The position numbers were made by a program, and so were the translations under genes. A DNA stretch of 64,000 nucleotides. Origin: Pirellula sp. (GTDB lineage Bacteria > Planctomycetota > Planctomycetia > Pirellulales > PNKZ01). Below the pieces are notes generated by a model that saw only the letters and a program-made list of their open reading frames with translations, searched no databases and was not told the origin of the DNA. The stretch covers positions 53,809 through 117,808 of the forward strand of contig PNKZ01000006.1 in assembly GCA_013822735.1 (NCBI GenBank), read 5' to 3'. Below, piece after piece: positions 7,670 through 16,827 of this stretch; position 1 is the first letter of the stretch; each line of letters begins with the position of its first letter.

Positions 7670-9514
7670 TTGGTCGGCCCTGTATTTACGCGCGAATTAT
7701 CCATCCTGCCTCGCCGCGGACGGTTGTTTGTCGCGCGCGGTGCGTATGTCGGCGGGTTGGCGGCGCTTTGGATCACGGCTTGGCAGGTTCTCGCCGGCAC
7801 GCAGATCGTTCGCAACGTCGGCGATTTTGCTTATTTCGGCTCCACCGTCTTTCAGGTGTTAGCGCCGCTGCACCTCATGGCGGCGATGTTTTTCGCGGCA
7901 CTGTCGACGGCCGCCGCCGTTGCCCACGAGAAAGATCGCCGTACGTTCGATCTCTTGTTGTTGACCAACCTGACGAATCGCGAGCTCGTGCTCGGCCGAC
8001 TCTTCGCCTCGCTCTTGAGCGTCGTCGATTTCACCATTGCCGCAGCTCCGCTCTTTGCGTTGAGCGCGCTCTGCGGTGGCGTCGATTTTCGGCAGATATC
8101 CGCCGTGTTCGTCGTCACATTAGCAGGCGTCACGACGGCGGGGAGTTTGGGATCAACGATCGCCCTTTGGCGGGAACGCACTTTTCAAACGTTAGCGACG
8201 ACGGTACTCGTCCTGGTCGCGTGGACAGGTCTTTGGGAAGCAGTCGATCGCGGACTCTTCGGAAACATTATTGCCGGAACAGACGCACGCGGTTGGGCGG
8301 CCGCCGCGAGCCCCTGGCATGCGGCCATAAGTTGCACGCGGCCGTTTGACGACCTGCGAATTGCGCTAGGCCAATTCTTGATGATGCCGTGGCAAGCGTC
8401 CCTTCTCAGCTCGCTAGTGCTTGCCGCGTTGCTCAATGCAATTGCCGTGTGGCGAGTCCGCGTCTGGAATCCGTCGCGCGAGTTGTTTCAAGCTCCCACG
8501 GCGCCCGCTCAGCCCGCTAAAAGCGGCGATCTGCCTCATGCCTGGAGCTTGCGCGCATTGCAATCCGATGCAGCAGCAACGGGGCCCGAACTCGTGAAGG
8601 CGAACGACGCGATCGCCGGACGCGGCTTGCGGGCCAGCCGGAACGTTTGGGACAATCCGGTACTGTGGCGCGAAATCATGACGTGGGCCTACGGCCGCAA
8701 GGTCCTCTTCGTCCGGCTGTTCTATGCGGCACTCGTAGCCGCCTTGGCATGGGGCGCTTTGCAAACGGCCGACAACTCACGAACCTCGGCGCTCGATTGG
8801 GTGCTCATCGCGGCACCGGCCGCCGTGCTCGGCGCTTTGCTCATCAACATGCAAGCCGTGTCGGCCATCACGTCCGAACGGGACGCCAATGCGCTCGATC
8901 TTTTGCTTGTTACGGATCTCACGTCAAAGGAATTCGTCTTCGGAAAGCTTGCCGGCGTGTTCTTTAACGCTAAAGAAATGCTGCTTCTACCGCTTGTCCT
9001 TCTGGCGCTTTTGTGGCAGATCGGCGCAGCGAATGGCGAGTCGACCCTCTACATCGCCATCGGCTGGCTATCGCTTTCGGCCTTCGCCGCCGTACTCGGA
9101 ATACACGTCGGCATGCACTATGCGAACTCGCGCCAAGCCGCCGCAGTGAGCCTTGCGACGGTCTTCTTCCTGATCGTCGGAGTCGGCGTGAGCATGCGCA
9201 TCATGACTGCGTTCAGCGGCTCTTTTCAGGCCCAGCTGCAACCGTTCCTCGCCACGATCGTCGGGGGCGGGGTGGGACTGTATGCGGCGCTCGGAAGACG
9301 CAACCCTTCGCCGGCGATCACGCTCGGATCGTTTATCTTGCCGCTGGCGACGTTCTATGCGTTGACGAGCTTTCTCATCGGCGCGGGCCTGGCCGCTACG
9401 TTGGCCGTCGTGGGCGCCTATAGCTTCACGACCGCCGCGTTGCTCATTCCCGCCATCTTTGAGTTCGACGTCGCGACGGGACGCACCTCGGGCGGCGAAG
9501 AACGCGACGGCTGA
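7670..9514 (+). CDS. ABC-2 type transporter permease
   Basis: 614 residues made of two similar halves. Each half has the ABC-2 signature of a cytoplasmic stretch before a membrane block: AHEKDRRTFDLLLLTNLTNRELVLGR in the first, then SERDANALDLLLVTDLTSKEFVFGK in the second, separated by a soluble linker (about 290-360). About 12 hydrophobic segments are present. No ATPase gene is adjacent. Start: homologues begin at the GPVFTREL segment, so I take TTG at 7670, with GGAG 8 bases upstream (7658-7661); TTG at 7667 is equally possible, and an ATG at 7556 would add 38 unlikely residues. Substrate unknown. Confidence 0.75.
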   Translation: MVGPVFTRELSILPRRGRLFVARGAYVGGLAALWITAWQVLAGTQIVRNVGDFAYFGSTVFQVLAPLHLMAAMFFAALSTAAAVAHEKDRRTFDLLLLTNLTNRELVLGRLFASLLSVVDFTIAAAPLFALSALCGGVDFRQISAVFVVTLAGVTTAGSLGSTIALWRERTFQTLATTVLVLVAWTGLWEAVDRGLFGNIIAGTDARGWAAAASPWHAAISCTRPFDDLRIALGQFLMMPWQASLLSSLVLAALLNAIAVWRVRVWNPSRELFQAPTAPAQPAKSGDLPHAWSLRALQSDAAATGPELVKANDAIAGRGLRASRNVWDNPVLWREIMTWAYGRKVLFVRLFYAALVAALAWGALQTADNSRTSALDWVLIAAPAAVLGALLINMQAVSAITSERDANALDLLLVTDLTSKEFVFGKLAGVFFNAKEMLLLPLVLLALLWQIGAANGESTLYIAIGWLSLSAFAAVLGIHVGMHYANSRQAAAVSLATVFFLIVGVGVSMRIMTAFSGSFQAQLQPFLATIVGGGVGLYAALGRRNPSPAITLGSFILPLATFYALTSFLIGAGLAATLAVVGAYSFTTAALLIPAIFEFDVATGRTSGGEERDG

Positions 9515-9522
9515 CCCGCGGC

Positions 9523-9756
9523 CTACTTGTGATAGCCTATCGACTTGATGACGGCGACCATTTCTTCGTGGGTGATGAAGCGACGGCGATGCAACCGCTT
9601 GTAGTTGTCAATCGCCATGGCCAACTCACGGGCCTCTTGCGAAAGCTCACTGTGCGCGTCGGCAAATTGACGTCGCTCCAGGTTCGGGCGCTCGGCCGCT
9701 TCGCCTTGACGCCGGTCTTGAAAACTAGCTTGGGTGTAATCGACTTCCGGCATCAT
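9523..9756 (-). CDS. Small conserved hypothetical protein
   Basis: 77 residues, soluble, highly charged and helical. The C-terminal part (AIDNYKRLHRRRFITHEEMVAVIKSIGYHK is its region, residues 48-77) looks like a compact helix-turn-helix-sized unit with a basic patch, but I do not recognise a family. The ATG at 9756 is favoured: AGAGGA lies 6 bases upstream. The open frame extends to 9900 without a better site. It is convergent with the ABC permease, whose stop is 8 bases away. Confidence 0.6.
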   Translation of the reverse strand: MMPEVDYTQASFQDRRQGEAAERPNLERRQFADAHSELSQEARELAMAIDNYKRLHRRRFITHEEMVAVIKSIGYHK

Positions 9757-9987
9757 GGCAAATCCTCTGTTCGGCGCCTGATAGACATCACGTGGCGCCT
9801 CGGTCGCCGTCCATGGAGAAAACGGGCCGCCGTGCAACTTTAGATCGGCAAGGAGAGCCCGGCAAATGAACCGAGTGCGGGATGACGACATGACCGGCAT
9901 TCCGCAACGTCATGCAGAACGGCCGCACGTCATATCCGCTACCATCGACATCTCCCGCACCGCGCAAGCTGAAAGCCTGGCGATCGC

Positions 9988-10887
9988 TCAGCGGCGCAAA
10001 GGGCTCGCGGGAACGGGCATCGCGGCGGCCGTTCGTTGGATGAGTTCTTGGTGGCGAGGGTTGTCGGGAGCAAGCATGAGCGCTTGCTGCGCTGCTTGAT
10101 AAGCTGCGGCCGAATTGCCGGAGGCGACTTCGGCTTCGGCGAGTAATGCCAACAAGTCGGCATTTGCCGTACCGCGCGAAATCGCCGTGCGAAACTGTTC
10201 GGCGGCTTCCGCAGGCCGAGCGAGCGCCGCATAGACGTTGCCTTGGGCGATGTAAATGTCCGGCGGCTCTTCGCCGGGACCGTACGTATCGCCAAGCTCT
10301 TGCAGCGCGGCCAGCGCCTTATTCGGTTCGCCCAACCGTTCATACAATTCGGCCGTCTGTCGTAGCACGTCGCGTCTGCGCGGCGCATAGATGAGCGAGC
10401 GCTGCATGTCGGCTAATGCTTGTTTCGTGTTTCCTTTGGCCAACATGACGCGGCCTCTCAAGGCCCAAGCCTCGGCAGACTTCGGATCGGCATCGATTAC
10501 TTGCTCCACATCGACCAACGCCGCATCAAGTTTGTTTGCCTGAAGGCGCATCTCCGCGGCACGCAATCGCGTCTCGACGTCGCCGCCGATGCCGCTCGCT
10601 AACGCCGCGTCGATTTGCTCCAGCGCTTCTTGCGTTCGACCTTGGGCCCAGAGTACGTCGGCATACGATCGCCGAGCATTCGGGTCGCTCGGGCAGGCGC
10701 GCACCGCTTGCGAACAATACTTTTCCGCTTCCGACAGATTGCTTCGCTCAAGAGCGTTGAGCCCTTGCTTGGCAAACTCGCGACTTGCAACCACCGAATC
10801 GCTCACCGGGTTCTGCTGACGCCAAAGGCAACACCCTCCTGCGGGTGCGCAGGTCAGCAGAGCGATAATGAACGGCAAGTGCTTCAC
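9988..10887 (-). CDS. TPR-repeat lipoprotein
   Basis: 299 residues. The start is a lipoprotein signal: basic MKH, hydrophobic core, then lipobox A-G-G-C ending at Cys19. The mature chain is nearly all tetratricopeptide repeats (about residues 35-285), with typical helix pairs such as SEAEKYCSQAVRACPSDPNA, TKQALADMQRSLIYAP and SAAAYQAAQQALMLAPDNP. It is therefore probably a membrane-anchored scaffold for protein contacts in the cell envelope. The start codon is GTG without a clear Shine-Dalgarno site. Confidence 0.8.
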   Translation of the reverse strand: MKHLPFIIALLTCAPAGGCCLWRQQNPVSDSVVASREFAKQGLNALERSNLSEAEKYCSQAVRACPSDPNARRSYADVLWAQGRTQEALEQIDAALASGIGGDVETRLRAAEMRLQANKLDAALVDVEQVIDADPKSAEAWALRGRVMLAKGNTKQALADMQRSLIYAPRRRDVLRQTAELYERLGEPNKALAALQELGDTYGPGEEPPDIYIAQGNVYAALARPAEAAEQFRTAISRGTANADLLALLAEAEVASGNSAAAYQAAQQALMLAPDNPRHQELIQRTAAAMPVPASPLRR

Positions 10888-11080
10888 GGGCGCGTAAGGC
10901 GATGGTTGCGACAGTGCCTATGTTCGGTAAGCGAGCGCGATGCGCATTGCGCACGTCGGGCCACTCTGAGGGGGCGGAATCGTAGTCGCAATCGGCCCAA
11001 CTCGGCAAGATCGAGCTGTGCGTCTTATGATTTGCCGGCATCGCAGGCGCGGGCGGCCGGCGGCTCTTCGCACGAACTCC

Positions 11081-11086
11081 TATAAT
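11081..11086 (+). promoter_or_regulatory. -10 element (TATAAT)
   Basis: A perfect TATAAT 38 bases before the ATG at 11124. No good -35 box is seen 16-18 bases upstream, so the promoter may be activator-dependent. Confidence 0.4.
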
Positions 11087-11123
11087 GGACCGAAAACAAG
11101 GTTTCCCTACGTTTGAGTCGCTT

Positions 11124-11552
11124 ATGCCCGCTACGTTCAACAAGCTTGGTCTCCGCTTCACATACCCTGAAAATTGGACGATTGACGAATCGGAAGCACT
11201 CGAAGGAGCGGCAGCCGTTACTGTTTTCAGTCCCGGAGGCTCGTTTTGGAGCGTCTCGTTGCACCCGAAGGAGACTCCGACTCGCGATCTGGTGCGGTCG
11301 GCCGTGAAGGCGTTGAAGCAAACCTACGAAGAGCTCGACGCCGAGGAAGTATCGGAGACTCTCGTGGGCAAAGAACTCCAGGGAAGCGATGTCAATTTCT
11401 ATTGCCTCGATCTCACCAATACCGCGCAGATTCGCGCCTTTGCCGCGCCAAACTATAACGTTGTTGTGATTTGTCAGGCCGACGATCGCGAATTTGAATT
11501 GATTGCCGATGTGTTTAAGGCCATGACAGTAACCTTGCTTCAGAACATGTAA
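11124..11552 (+). CDS. Conserved hypothetical protein (planctomycete type)
   Basis: 142 residues, soluble alpha/beta composition. The opening LGLRFTYPENW and the segment GSDVNFYCLDLTNTAQIRAF resemble a small family I have met only in planctomycetes; its fold is reminiscent of PsbP/LpqN-type lipid- or ligand-binding domains, but this is a guess. No signal peptide. The ATG at 11124 is used because homologous proteins begin near MPATF; an upstream in-frame ATG at 11085 lies inside the promoter region (just after the -10 box) and would not be in the transcript. Confidence 0.7.
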   Translation: MPATFNKLGLRFTYPENWTIDESEALEGAAAVTVFSPGGSFWSVSLHPKETPTRDLVRSAVKALKQTYEELDAEEVSETLVGKELQGSDVNFYCLDLTNTAQIRAFAAPNYNVVVICQADDREFELIADVFKAMTVTLLQNM

Positions 11553-11731
11553 GGTGCCGCCGGATTCTCATCTGCGTCTGTCATCGGAATTTTCTCAGCT
11601 ATTCCGGTGTACTCCGAAGGCGAAGCCGAGGCTTGAGCAAAATCGACGCTGCCGTCTATATTCAACTGTTGCCCGAGAGGCGCGCTCCGTCGTGCGCAGC
11701 CTAGGCGGTTAAAGAACTCTCGGCTTTTCAT
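11540..11731 (-). CDS. Possible small protein
   Basis: 63 residues from ATG at 11731. The C-terminal half (segment NIDGSVDFAQASASPSEY, then AEKIPMTDADENPAAP) reads like a real hydrophilic protein rather than a shadow frame, and the spacer has no other use. Against it: no proper Shine-Dalgarno spacing (AGG abuts the ATG) and a 13-base overlap with the end of the convergent 11124-11552 gene. I do not recognise it. Confidence 0.3.
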   Translation of the reverse strand: MKSREFFNRLGCARRSAPLGQQLNIDGSVDFAQASASPSEYTGIAEKIPMTDADENPAAPYMF

Positions 11732-11755
11732 CCTGCAAAGTATGAGGGAGCGGCG

Positions 11756-11980
11756 ATGGCAATTGCAGATGTCGAATGCCCAATCACGGCGATTGGCGAG
11801 ACGGCGGGCGCGGTTTGGAAAACCTTGGCCGCCAAAGGTCCCCTGAGCCTTACAAAGCTCGTAAAGGAGACCGAAGCGCCAAAAGATATGGTGCTTCAAG
11901 CGATCGGCTGGCTGGCCCGAGAAGATAAGCTGGTCTTTGAAGAAGGTCGTACGAAGACCATTGGTTTGAAAGAATGCTAA
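11756..11980 (+). CDS. Winged-helix domain protein (DUF2582 type)
   Basis: 74 residues, a single winged helix-turn-helix: IGETAGAVWKTLAAKGPLS, LTKLVKETEAPKDMVLQAIGWLAREDKLVFEE and a short beta wing. This matches the small DUF2582 family (winged HTH with no other domain), of unknown partner. GGGAG lies 5 bases upstream of the ATG. Its stop overlaps the stop of corA on the other strand (CTAA, 11977-11980). Confidence 0.75.
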   Translation: MAIADVECPITAIGETAGAVWKTLAAKGPLSLTKLVKETEAPKDMVLQAIGWLAREDKLVFEEGRTKTIGLKEC

Positions 11981-13143
11981 ACGGCCGGTATTTCCTTGGA
12001 GACGTCGGCATGGTCGATCACTCGCCCGGTGCCGGGCCCCGCTTGAGCGCTTAACCAGCCGCGCTTGTGGAAGAAGTAGAGAAACACTAGTGCTACGGCG
12101 ATCAGTACGCCCCAAACGGCAACATAGCCGTAACGCCAATTCAATTCCGGCATATTCCAGCGCGACTCCGCCGTATTGAAGTTCATGCCGTAGACTCCGA
12201 CGACAAAACTTAACGGCATAAAAATCGTCGAGATCACCGTCAGAACGCGCATGATTTCATTCATACGATTGCTCTGACTTGAGAGATAAAGATCAATCAA
12301 GTCTGAGCCGATTTCGCGATACGTCTCGACGATATCGATAATCTGCACCGTATGGTCATACAGATCGCGAAAGTAGATGCGCGTTTCATCGCTCACAAGC
12401 GTTGAAGAGTCACGAGCAAGTTCGTTCATCGCATCGCGCAACGGCCAAATGATGCGACGAAGCGTACGCAATTGGTGTTTGGCTTCGTGAATCCGCGACA
12501 CGGCGGACGGGCTCGGCGTGAGCAACACTTCGTCTTCGAGCGACTCCAGTCGATCGCCAAATTCTTCGAGTAGCGGAAAGTAGCTATCGACGGCGGCGTC
12601 CAGCAGTGCGTAAGCCAGATAGTCGGCGCCGCGACGACGAATCAAGCCGTCGCACTCACGCAAACGCCGCCGCACCGGATCGAAGCAGTCGCCTGGATCT
12701 TCCAAAAAGGTGATGACGAAGCCCCGCCCGACGAAAATGCTAACCTGCTCGGTGCGCATGCAGGCGGAGCGGGCATCCATGCGCAGCGCGATAAACAACT
12801 GCTCTCCGTAACGATCGACCTTAGGACGCTGATGTACGTTGACGGCGTCTTCCATCGCCAGCGGATGCAAATGAAAGAGCGTCGCAAGTTGCTTGAGCGT
12901 CGTCGCGCTGCCGAGTCCTTCGACGTTAATCCACGTTACCCCGCCCCGAGCCAATTCCTGCTTGATTTCGGAGACGTCCGTGATCTGGCGCTCGGAAATC
13001 GATTCGGCATCGTAATGCGTGACATGAACGATCGAGTCGGGTGCGGCCGGATCGATAATGATGGACCCCGGCGCAGCACCCAAAGTATCCATGCGCCTCA
13101 GCGGCGGCCGATGCTTCTTTCCGGATCGTTTAAAGCGACTCAC
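11977..13143 (-). CDS. corA: CorA-family magnesium/cobalt transporter
   Basis: 388 residues. It has a large N-terminal cytoplasmic funnel domain (about 1-320) with the family segment WINVEGLG and HPLAMEDAVNVHQRPKVDRY, then two C-terminal membrane helices joined by the pore-loop signature Y-G-M-N-F (about residue 333). It assembles as a pentameric Mg2+ channel in the inner membrane in the known family. It lies 13 bases downstream of the MscK-like gene on the same strand, so the two are probably co-transcribed. Confidence 0.95.
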   Translation of the reverse strand: MSRFKRSGKKHRPPLRRMDTLGAAPGSIIIDPAAPDSIVHVTHYDAESISERQITDVSEIKQELARGGVTWINVEGLGSATTLKQLATLFHLHPLAMEDAVNVHQRPKVDRYGEQLFIALRMDARSACMRTEQVSIFVGRGFVITFLEDPGDCFDPVRRRLRECDGLIRRRGADYLAYALLDAAVDSYFPLLEEFGDRLESLEDEVLLTPSPSAVSRIHEAKHQLRTLRRIIWPLRDAMNELARDSSTLVSDETRIYFRDLYDHTVQIIDIVETYREIGSDLIDLYLSSQSNRMNEIMRVLTVISTIFMPLSFVVGVYGMNFNTAESRWNMPELNWRYGYVAVWGVLIAVALVFLYFFHKRGWLSAQAGPGTGRVIDHADVSKEIPAV

Positions 13144-13156
13144 CTGAGCAACCTTT

Positions 13157-16100
13157 CTAGGCGGCCTTTTGGACGATTACAGGCGATTCGACCAACTCGA
13201 CGACGCTCGTCGGCGCGCCGTCGGACATTCGAATCACGAAATCTTTCGGCCCCGAAGCAATTTCGATGCGTGCCTCGAGGAACGCCTTCAAAATCGCGGC
13301 GTTGAGTTGAAAGCGTAGCGGCGTCAATGCATCGAGTCCGGCGCTGAAAACGCGCAGTTCAAAGTCCAATCGATTGTCGCCGACTTGCGTAAAGGCCACG
13401 CTCGGCTCCGGTTCGATCAGGACGAGCGCATTGGCACGAGCAACTTGCAGCAGCAGATCGGCGGCTCGCTCAAAATCGGCCGCGGCGGATATCCCGACCC
13501 GAATGACGGTGCGCAAAATATCATCGGTCAGAGTCCAATTGATTAGCTTGCCGGTGATGAACTCCTTGTTGGGAACGATGAGCTCCTTACGATCCCAATC
13601 GACGATGGTCGTGGCACGACCGCGGATGCGATTCACCGTGCCCGAAACGTCGCCGATCGTCACCGTATCACCGACGCGAATCGGGCGTTCAAAGAGGATA
13701 ATGAGCCCGGAGATGAAATTGGCAAAGATTTCCTGCAACCCAAAGCCCAAGCCGACCGTCATGGCGGCGGCAAGCCACTGGATGCTCGCCCACTGTAGGC
13801 CGACCGCATTACAGACGGCGACGATTCCGAAGATGTGAATGACGTAGCGCGCCGCCGCCGCCACGGCATAGCGCGCACCTTGGTCCATCGGGAGCCACTG
13901 CAGGCAAGTGATCTCGAGCAGTCCCGGCAGATTGCGAGCCGCGATGACGGTCATCGCCAGAATGATCACGGCCCAAACGACGTCGGCGGCGGTAATCCAG
14001 TGTATCTGCGTCTTCTCCACGGTCTTAGTCACCCCGTCGGCGCCGGCCGTCGGTTCGCCGGCGGTTGCCGTATACGAATAGAGTTGAAGTCGATCGAGAA
14101 ACTGCAGCGCCGGGAGCATGTCGGACCAAATCCACCATGTCCCCAGTAGCAACGCGAGCGCTCCAAAGCTATTGAGCAAGCGCCTCGTTTGAATGTCGAT
14201 CGACTTCAAATGCCCCTGCGACTGCCGCAGCGCCCGCTTCTCATCGGCACTTCCGGGCTGAGCAAGGCGGATCGTCGCGTCCGTGGTCACATCGAGACTT
14301 ACCTGAGTCGATTGCGCCGCTTGTTTCACTGCCAAACGCTTTCGGGCAACTGCCAACCATCGCCAGAGTATCGCCCTCAGCGCCATGCATCCTAACAATA
14401 ACCAGACGGTCTCCTGCAAGCGACAAGCGAGTTGCACGGCCGCATAGTGATAACCGGCAATCGAGAGTCCGATCAACACGACGGGCGGTGCCGAGGCGGC
14501 AATATACCAAAGCCGTCGGAGGCGCAAGCGAAACTCATCTCCGTCGTCTCCCGTAAGCCGAACGACGAGTCCTCGAGACGGATGTGCAACGATCGCCGCC
14601 GCACGATATACGCAGAATATCGCCACGCAGAAACATACGCGACCGAGCGACGCTTGGGCCTCGAGCGGCTCAAGGCTTTCGAACATCGCAGCGACCGCAG
14701 CAGTGGGCAGTCCGATCGCAGCCAATCTCCACAGCGCCCTGCGAGCCGGCGCGCTGATCTGCGTCGGCAGTCCGAAATGCTTCTCAGCCAGGCCGCCTCG
14801 TCGAAGTGATTGTCTGACACAGGCAATCGTGGCCCAAATGGGAGCAACGACCAACATCGTCGTCGCGAATGCGCGCGAAAATGGATCGACGCCGGGCTGT
14901 GCGGTCAGGCGGCCGGCAAGGAACCAAAGTACCGTGGGCGCAGGCGATGCCGCTAGAACGGTTAGCAACATCACTGTGAACGTCGGACGCATGCCGGCCT
15001 CGAGCGAGCCGTGAGCCGCATCTCCGTATTTTGCGATCTGCCTGCGTAACCGCCCGACGCTCCACACAAAAGCAATCAACACAAAACCGGCCGATGCCCA
15101 AACGTGCGGCGACGCCGACATGTCGTGCGTAAATCGCACCAACACCGTCCACCAACTCTTCGGACTGATCAGTTGCACGCTCGCGGCCGTGAACGCTGCG
15201 GCGGTAATTCCCGTTTGAGGCGCGTAGCTCGGAACCCAAAGAACGCGTTGGTCGATATAGTTCCGATAGAGTCGAACCGTTTGCGTCAGTTCGCGCTCGG
15301 TTTTATCTTGCTCCATTACCAGGGCATTGAAGTAGGCGTTGTAGTCGGTGATCAGGTCGTCGAGATACCCTCGTCGGGTTTGCAACAGCTCTCGAACGGC
15401 CGGTTCCAACTCCTCGCGTTCCTCGTCGGTGAGATTTGCGTTCAGCGGCAACAGCGCCAGGCGCGCCTCGGTATCGACGTCGGCGAGCTGCGTTCGGCGA
15501 TCTTCTAAGTCAAACAACGCCAACTTCGCCTGCGCGATCTCTTCTTGCTGTTCGCGAAGTCCTTCCTCCAGAGCCTCCAAGTCAGGGAGTTCGCGTCGTT
15601 CTCGTACGAGCACTTGACCTAACTCATTGGACAGATCGGCAACCTGACGAACGTGCGCAAACTCGGCCTTCACACGTACCACCATCCTTTTCACTTCCGC
15701 GACATGCGCCGTAACACGTTTCAATCTGGCCGCAGGACTGTCAGGCCCGGAACGAAGTCCGGCGATGCGCTGATTCTCCTGAGCCAAGGGGATCAACTCG
15801 CCGCGGGTCGTGATCAACTTCCGCAACGCATCTTGAGCTTGGGCATCGGCCAGTTGTTGCATGGCGCTCTCAACGGCCTCATTCCACGCGGCAGCCTGCT
15901 TTTCGGCGCGGTTTACACTCCTCACCGCTTCATCTAGCTGTAGACGAAGCAGTTCACGCGTCGCTTCGTAGCTAGGGAGCTCCTGCGAGTATGCGGCACG
16001 CTCGTTGACGATGCTCTTGCGACGGGCCAGCAAGAGCGTTCGTTGTGCCTTTCCGACGACGTCCGCTCGATCAAGCGAAGGGAGCGTCCCCAGCTGCCGA

Positions 16101-16675
16101 TACAACTCCTCAAGTCGTTTGGCCGCCGCTTCATCGAGTTCCCGCACTTGCTCGCGCCGCTGAGCCCTGTGGCGCGATCGCCCGTCTAACTCGGCCTGTT
16201 GGTCGCGGGCGGCCTTCAGAGCGGCATTCGCTTCCGCTAGTCCCGCTTTGAGAGATTCAAGATCATCACCGGCAGGCACCGGAGCAATCGGCATCTCTAC
16301 GCCCCTGGCCTGATCCTTCCAAGCTTGAAGTTCCTGCGGAGCTTGCAATCGCGCGGAATCGAGTTCTACGGCTTTCGCATGCCACTCATCGGCCTCTTTC
16401 AATTCCGCAAGGCATTGTCGATAGATTTCCACGACGCTCGCGCGCGTCGCGTCGTCGAGATCGGTCGCTTGCTCGACGAACTCACGAGCCGCGTCAATCT
16501 GCTCGGAGGACAAGTCCGAGACGCTTGCTGACCCCGGGGCGACGGGAACGCTCGCGGGTGGCGTCGACTGCGAAAACACCGCAGTCGATGCTAAACAGAG
16601 TCCGAGGCAAAAGACGGCTCGCGCTCGGCGCGCAGCAGATACAAAGCAACGCGGCAACATGATCGGCGACTCCAT
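13157..16675 (-). CDS. Large mechanosensitive channel, MscK/KefA-like (MscS family)
   Basis: 1172 residues. After a signal peptide (cleavage near VFSQS) comes a long charged coiled-coil periplasmic region (about 40-500, e.g. RAEKQAAAWNEAVESAMQQ), then about eleven membrane segments, and a C-terminal MscS domain with the pore helix VGLGFGLQEIFANFISGLI, the beta domain (VGDTVTIGDVSGTVNRIRGR, IVPNKEFITGKLINW) and the alpha/beta end. This architecture is that of MscK/MscM channels, which open on membrane tension to release ions in osmotic downshock. An alternative ATG lies at 16660. Gene order with corA suggests a joint role in ion balance. Confidence 0.92.
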   Translation of the reverse strand: MESPIMLPRCFVSAARRARAVFCLGLCLASTAVFSQSTPPASVPVAPGSASVSDLSSEQIDAAREFVEQATDLDDATRASVVEIYRQCLAELKEADEWHAKAVELDSARLQAPQELQAWKDQARGVEMPIAPVPAGDDLESLKAGLAEANAALKAARDQQAELDGRSRHRAQRREQVRELDEAAAKRLEELYRQLGTLPSLDRADVVGKAQRTLLLARRKSIVNERAAYSQELPSYEATRELLRLQLDEAVRSVNRAEKQAAAWNEAVESAMQQLADAQAQDALRKLITTRGELIPLAQENQRIAGLRSGPDSPAARLKRVTAHVAEVKRMVVRVKAEFAHVRQVADLSNELGQVLVRERRELPDLEALEEGLREQQEEIAQAKLALFDLEDRRTQLADVDTEARLALLPLNANLTDEEREELEPAVRELLQTRRGYLDDLITDYNAYFNALVMEQDKTERELTQTVRLYRNYIDQRVLWVPSYAPQTGITAAAFTAASVQLISPKSWWTVLVRFTHDMSASPHVWASAGFVLIAFVWSVGRLRRQIAKYGDAAHGSLEAGMRPTFTVMLLTVLAASPAPTVLWFLAGRLTAQPGVDPFSRAFATTMLVVAPIWATIACVRQSLRRGGLAEKHFGLPTQISAPARRALWRLAAIGLPTAAVAAMFESLEPLEAQASLGRVCFCVAIFCVYRAAAIVAHPSRGLVVRLTGDDGDEFRLRLRRLWYIAASAPPVVLIGLSIAGYHYAAVQLACRLQETVWLLLGCMALRAILWRWLAVARKRLAVKQAAQSTQVSLDVTTDATIRLAQPGSADEKRALRQSQGHLKSIDIQTRRLLNSFGALALLLGTWWIWSDMLPALQFLDRLQLYSYTATAGEPTAGADGVTKTVEKTQIHWITAADVVWAVIILAMTVIAARNLPGLLEITCLQWLPMDQGARYAVAAAARYVIHIFGIVAVCNAVGLQWASIQWLAAAMTVGLGFGLQEIFANFISGLIILFERPIRVGDTVTIGDVSGTVNRIRGRATTIVDWDRKELIVPNKEFITGKLINWTLTDDILRTVIRVGISAAADFERAADLLLQVARANALVLIEPEPSVAFTQVGDNRLDFELRVFSAGLDALTPLRFQLNAAILKAFLEARIEIASGPKDFVIRMSDGAPTSVVELVESPVIVQKAA

Positions 16676-16827
16676 TCGCAGGCGTTGGCAAGCATCCTGC
16701 CTTGCTCGACACTTTCAGGCTCGCCATTCTAACGGCGTGCAGCTAGCGGAACCACGCCAATCCGACGGAGCAACGTTGCCGGCAACGACTTCGCCGACTT
16801 ATTTTAGCGAGAATGGTCCCTCGAGCC

